From positions 1 through 5,155 of the forward strand of contig PXDI01000410.1 of assembly GCA_003565095.1 (NCBI GenBank): a DNA stretch of 5,155 bases. The letters are read 5' to 3'. Of this stretch, positions 1 to 5,155 are shown one piece after another; positions within the stretch are counted from its first letter, which is position 1; every line of letters begins with the position of its first letter. A program made the translations under genes and the position numbers. The DNA is from PVC group bacterium. GTDB taxonomy: Bacteria; Verrucomicrobiota; Kiritimatiellia; UBA8416; PXDI01. Under the pieces are notes generated by a model. That model was given only the letters and a program-made list of their open reading frames with translations, made no database searches and was not told the DNA's origin.

Positions 1-57
1 ACCAGCCGATAATCACAGCAACCAACACAAAGAAGGTCCGATACACCCCGTTTCGGA
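1..57. other. Left edge of window, no supported gene
   Basis: Two readings remain open to the window edge. On the plus strand a frame ending at a TAA (63-65) reads ITATNTKKVRYTPFRIN before the stop and could be the tail of a gene entering from the left. On the minus strand a frame contains a hydrophobic stretch (TFFVLVAVIIGW) that could be a membrane or signal segment of a gene leaving to the left, but its only start there is a GTG with no convincing Shine-Dalgarno. The stretch is too short to choose. Confidence 0.25.
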
Positions 58-111
58 TAAACTAAATGCGCCCCCAGGCTAATTTACTTTGCCAAAGGCG
101 CATTTACTTTG
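58..111. repeat. Three copies of a 15-bp motif (two direct, one inverted)
   Basis: GGCTAATTTACTTTG at 77-91 and GGCGCATTTACTTTG at 97-111 are direct copies with a 20-bp period and 13 of 15 bases the same. A third copy lies inverted at 58-72, again 13 of 15 against the 97-111 copy. The outer pair (59-72 with 97-110) can form a 14-bp stem with one mismatch around 24 bases. The array lies downstream of the operon terminator. It could be a transposon end with iterated transposase sites, a second terminator-like hairpin, or protein-binding sites. The sequence alone does not decide. Confidence 0.6.
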
Positions 112-121
112 TCCTTTGACC

Positions 122-151
122 AAAAGCGACCAGGGTACCCCTGGCCGCTTT
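122..151 (-). terminator. Probable intrinsic terminator of the fba-nifJ operon
   Basis: Arms at 123-135 and 139-151 form a 13-bp stem around a 3-base loop, starting 20 bases beyond the nifJ stop. On the minus-strand RNA every position pairs, with one G-U wobble (bases 145 and 129). On the plus-strand RNA the same position is an A-C mismatch, so the hairpin is built for the minus transcript. The 3' side ends in only four U residues, three of them inside the stem, so the U-tract is short and termination may be incomplete. Confidence 0.75.
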
Positions 152-171
152 CATCTACTGTTTGTAGTTAT

Positions 172-3762
<3,591 letters not shown>

Positions 3763-3769
3763 GATGTTT

Positions 3770-3775
3770 CTCCTT
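3770..3775 (-). promoter_or_regulatory. nifJ ribosome binding site overlapping the fba stop codon
   Basis: On the minus strand the sequence reads AAGGAG followed by seven bases and the nifJ ATG. The first two A residues are the last bases of the fba TAA stop (3776-3774), so the aldolase stop and the nifJ Shine-Dalgarno overlap. Ribosomes finishing fba end directly on the nifJ initiation region. This fixes the nifJ start and supports translational coupling within a single transcript. Confidence 0.85.
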
Positions 3776-4724
3776 ATTTATTGATAAATGCGCGTACTTC
3801 GTCCAGCTTGCCGGCGCTGCCGAGCACTTCGTTCTTGTGAACGATATACTTGGCATATTCCGCCATGAAGATTTTGCCTGCGGGGCGCAGGTCAAAGTTT
3901 TCGGGGGTATCGCGGAAGCTTTCGCGGTGGACGCGGCACCAGACCAGACGGCCGTCGGTATCGATGTTAACCTTGGTGACGCCCATTTTCGAGGCTTTGG
4001 TAATCTGTGCTTCGTCGACGCCCTTGGCACCCTTGAGTTGCCCGCCGGCGGCGTTGATGCGTTCTACTTCATCCTGCGGCACAGAGCTGGAGCCGTGCAT
4101 CACCAGCGGAAAACCCGGCAGCAGGCGGGCGATATCCTCGATCACCTCAAAATGCAATCCCTGGCCGCCGGTGAACTTGTACGCACCGTGGCTAGTGCCG
4201 ATGGCGCATGCCAGGCTGTCGCAGCCCGAGCGCTTGACAAACTCTTCCACCTGCTTGGGGTCGGTCAGTTTGGCGTCGGCTTCGTCAACGGCCACATGTT
4301 CTTCCACGCCGCCCAGTTTGCCGAGTTCGGCTTCAACCACCAGACCCTTGGCATGCGCACGGTCAACCACGCGCTTGGTAATGGCGATGTTCTCATCGAA
4401 ATCCTCGTGGCTGGCATCAATCATTACGGAGCTGTAGAAACCGCTGTCGATACAATCATAGCAGGTTTCCTCATCGCCGTGATCCAAATGCACGGCAAAG
4501 ATGGCGTCAGGGAAGATTTCGTCCGCCGCCCGGATCATAGCCTCGAGCAGGCGCTGGTCGGTATAGCCACGGGCGCCTTTGGACAACTGCACAATAAACG
4601 GTGCCTTGCTATCCATGTTGCCACGGAAGAGCCCCATAATCTGCTCTGCGTTATTAATATTGTACGCACCTACTGCATATTTCCCGTACGCATGTTCGAA
4701 CAGCTTTTTTGTTGAGACGATCAT
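3774..4724 (-). CDS. fba: Class II (zinc-dependent) fructose-1,6-bisphosphate aldolase
   Basis: This enzyme reversibly splits fructose-1,6-bisphosphate into dihydroxyacetone phosphate and glyceraldehyde-3-phosphate, in glycolysis and gluconeogenesis. Numbered from the ATG at 4724, the 316-residue protein shows the class II barrel signatures. AVHLDHGDE (77-85) holds the catalytic Asp D81 and zinc ligand H82, followed by MIDASHEDFDENI (101-113) and VEAELG (130-135). Further zinc ligands are H179 in IGTSHGAYKF and H210 in VMHGSSS. The phosphate- and substrate-binding loop is NIDTD (253-257). An in-frame TTG at 4772 would add 16 residues that do not look like the family N-terminus. The ATG starts MIVSTKKLFEHAYGKYAVGA, which fits class II aldolases, and has AGGG and GGAG just upstream. 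A tagatose-bisphosphate or related aldolase is a formal alternative, but the NIDTDGRL and C-terminal IVHKNEVLGSAGKL regions look like true FBA. It is the first gene of the operon, with nifJ 11 nt downstream. Confidence 0.95.
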   Translation of the reverse strand: MIVSTKKLFEHAYGKYAVGAYNINNAEQIMGLFRGNMDSKAPFIVQLSKGARGYTDQRLLEAMIRAADEIFPDAIFAVHLDHGDEETCYDCIDSGFYSSVMIDASHEDFDENIAITKRVVDRAHAKGLVVEAELGKLGGVEEHVAVDEADAKLTDPKQVEEFVKRSGCDSLACAIGTSHGAYKFTGGQGLHFEVIEDIARLLPGFPLVMHGSSSVPQDEVERINAAGGQLKGAKGVDEAQITKASKMGVTKVNIDTDGRLVWCRVHRESFRDTPENFDLRPAGKIFMAEYAKYIVHKNEVLGSAGKLDEVRAFINK

Positions 4725-4726
4725 AG

Positions 4727-4736
4727 CTCCAACCCT
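4727..4736 (-). promoter_or_regulatory. fba ribosome binding site (decides the start at 4724)
   Basis: Reading the minus strand into the ATG gives AGGGTTGGAGCT. The AGGG (4736-4733) sits 8 bases from the ATG, a good distance. The GGAG (4730-4727) is a better match but only 2 bases away. Either can serve, and together they favour the ATG at 4724 over the in-frame TTG at 4772. Confidence 0.6.
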
Positions 4737-4852
4737 TTCATTATTTGTTACACATTTAACACTATTTTGCAAAAAGCTTATCCGCCGGCGTCATGTGACA
4801 TTGCGTTCACGTTTATTGTTAGAGCCGCCGATGGGGCTAAAAACAGAGGTAG

Positions 4853-4881
4853 AGACTACTGTCTGCCGCACCGGCGGTCAA
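4853..4881 (-). promoter_or_regulatory. Weak candidate promoter for fba-nifJ
   Basis: On the minus strand TTGACC (4881-4876, five of six to the -35 consensus) is followed after exactly 17 bases by TAGTCT (4858-4853, only three of six to the -10 consensus). It would give a leader of roughly 120 bases before the aldolase ATG. The -10 is poor, so this is just the best-spaced pair I could find by eye in the spacer. Confidence 0.2.
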
Positions 4882-4984
4882 GTCGTTTATTGCGCAAAAC
4901 GGGCCAGCAGTAACGAATCGGAAATCTTCGCGTTGATTCGTCCACCTGATTAATCTTCTGATCTGCCGGTGCCTTTTTGCTTGT

Positions 4985-5012
4985 GTGGCGAGTGGCAAGT
5001 GGCGGGTGGCAC
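4985..5012. repeat. Four tandem 7-bp repeats, consensus GTGGCRN
   Basis: The four units are GTGGCGA, GTGGCAA, GTGGCGG and GTGGCAC, directly abutting. The first five bases of each unit are invariant and the last two vary. On the other strand this is a GCCAC heptamer series, which in one frame reads PPLATRH. Short heptamer arrays of this kind occur between genes in some bacteria and can change copy number by strand slippage. No function is visible here beyond its place between two divergent genes. Confidence 0.85.
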
Positions 5013-5066
5013 ATCTTTTTTCTGTTTTTATAACTTTTTTCTCGCATTGCGTTTTTTTTGTGTCAA

Positions 5067-5072
5067 TATACT
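5067..5072 (+). promoter_or_regulatory. Candidate -10 box for the gene at 5103
   Basis: TATACT matches the sigma-70 -10 consensus in five of six bases and would place transcription start near 5079, about 24 bases before the ATG. No good -35 sits 17 bases upstream (GCATTG there; TTGCGT at 5047-5052 is 14 bases away). The promoter may instead depend on the T-tracts upstream or on an activator. Confidence 0.4.
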
Positions 5073-5092
5073 AAGCGGAATCGCTTAGTATA
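5067..5092. promoter_or_regulatory. Perfect palindrome, likely operator of the gene at 5103
   Basis: Arms of 11 bases (5067-5077 and 5082-5092, left arm TATACTAAGCG) are exact inverted copies around GAAT. The left arm starts with the -10-like TATACT and the right arm ends on the first A of the AAGGAGG Shine-Dalgarno. A dimeric repressor bound here would cover the -10 box and the start of transcription. In RNA only the part after the transcription start would remain, so a DNA operator is more likely than a hairpin switch. The cognate protein is not known. Confidence 0.65.
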
Positions 5093-5102
5093 AGGAGGCG
5101 CT

Positions 5103-5155
5103 ATGAAAAAGCAGGATGGAGCATCGGTCAACCGGATTATTCAGCGGCGTGATGC
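5103..5155 (+). CDS. 5' end of an unidentified gene, cut by the window edge
   Basis: Only 17 codons and two bases are visible, reading MKKQDGASVNRIIQRRD. The start is well supported: AAGGAGG lies at 5092-5098, four bases before the ATG, and a -10-like TATACT sits about 30 bases upstream. The visible residues are polar and basic with no signal peptide or membrane segment, so the product is probably cytoplasmic. I do not recognise the family. A perfect palindrome covering its promoter and touching its Shine-Dalgarno sequence would suit a self-regulating DNA-binding protein, and the basic start does not conflict with that, but this is inference from context only. The gene is divergent from fba-nifJ, so it could share control of the 378-nt spacer. 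Confidence 0.75.
   Translation, partial: MKKQDGASVNRIIQRRD

Larger units (their letters stand above)
4725..5066. other. Divergent intergenic region between fba and the gene at 5103
   Basis: No credible gene lies here. The longest minus-strand reading (5047-4856) is rich in Lys, Arg and Pro, lacks a Shine-Dalgarno and is partly made of the tandem repeat. From left to right the region holds the fba leader, a 7-bp inverted repeat with a 15-base loop (4913-4919 with 4935-4941), four 7-bp tandem repeats (4985-5012) and a T-tract-rich stretch (5016-5059). It should carry the promoters for both directions. I see no recognisable riboswitch or tRNA. Confidence 0.7.

Noticed and set aside
3837..4715. 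Long plus-strand open frame (292 codons) opposite the aldolase gene
   Set aside because: It mirrors the aldolase codons. The minus-strand product has all class II aldolase catalytic motifs, so this is a shadow.
4725..4772. Aldolase start at the TTG (4772), giving a 16-residue longer protein
   Set aside because: The extension (QNSVKCVTNNERVGA) does not resemble the family N-terminus, and the ATG at 4724 has its own Shine-Dalgarno.
4783..4790. Palindrome CGCCGGCG in the fba leader
   Set aside because: It is only 8 bp of self-complementary GC-rich sequence with no loop and no following U-tract. This is common by chance.
4794..4811. CRP-like site, TGTGA followed by TCACG
   Set aside because: The spacer is 8 bases rather than 6 and the second half-site is imperfect. 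There is no other sign of CRP control.
4856..5047. 63-codon minus-strand open frame in the intergenic region
   Set aside because: It has a low-complexity basic composition, is partly encoded by the 7-bp tandem repeats and T-tracts, and has no convincing ribosome binding site.
5027..5066. Perfect -35 TTGACA on the minus strand (5066-5061) with TATAAA (5032-5027)
   Set aside because: They are 28 bases apart, far outside sigma-70 spacing, and nothing like a -10 box sits 16-18 bases from the TTGACA.

Overview
This window carries central carbon metabolism from a fermentative or otherwise anaerobic bacterium. Two minus-strand genes form one tight operon: a class II fructose-bisphosphate aldolase (start at 4724) followed after 11 nt by a full-length pyruvate:ferredoxin/flavodoxin oxidoreductase (nifJ type, 1196 codons). 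A single large PFOR polypeptide with a built-in two-cluster ferredoxin domain points to an anaerobe. My guess is a PVC-group lineage such as Kiritimatiellota or Lentisphaerota, or a spirochaete or similar. This rests only on the general feel of the proteins and a GC content near the middle, so treat it as weak.

Layout from left to right. Positions 1-171 hold no gene I can support. They contain three copies of a 15-bp motif (58-111) and a strong hairpin (122-151) that fits a terminator for the minus-strand operon. Positions 172-3762 are nifJ and 3774-4724 are the aldolase gene. Positions 4725-5102 are a 378-nt divergent intergenic region. It holds a small inverted repeat, four 7-bp tandem repeats, a run of T-tracts and, at its right end, a perfect 11-bp-arm palindrome. 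That palindrome overlaps a -10-like box and touches the Shine-Dalgarno sequence of a plus-strand gene that begins at 5103 and runs off the window after 17 codons.

The two complete genes act in the same flow of carbon. Aldolase splits fructose-1,6-bisphosphate in glycolysis (or joins trioses in gluconeogenesis). PFOR converts the pyruvate at the end of glycolysis to acetyl-CoA and CO2 and loads electrons onto ferredoxin or flavodoxin, for hydrogen production or other low-potential reactions. I found no CRISPR array, tRNA, rRNA, transposase gene or clearly new system. The points most worth a second look are the palindrome at 5067-5092, the iterated motif at 58-111, and a cysteine-rich insertion in the PFOR.
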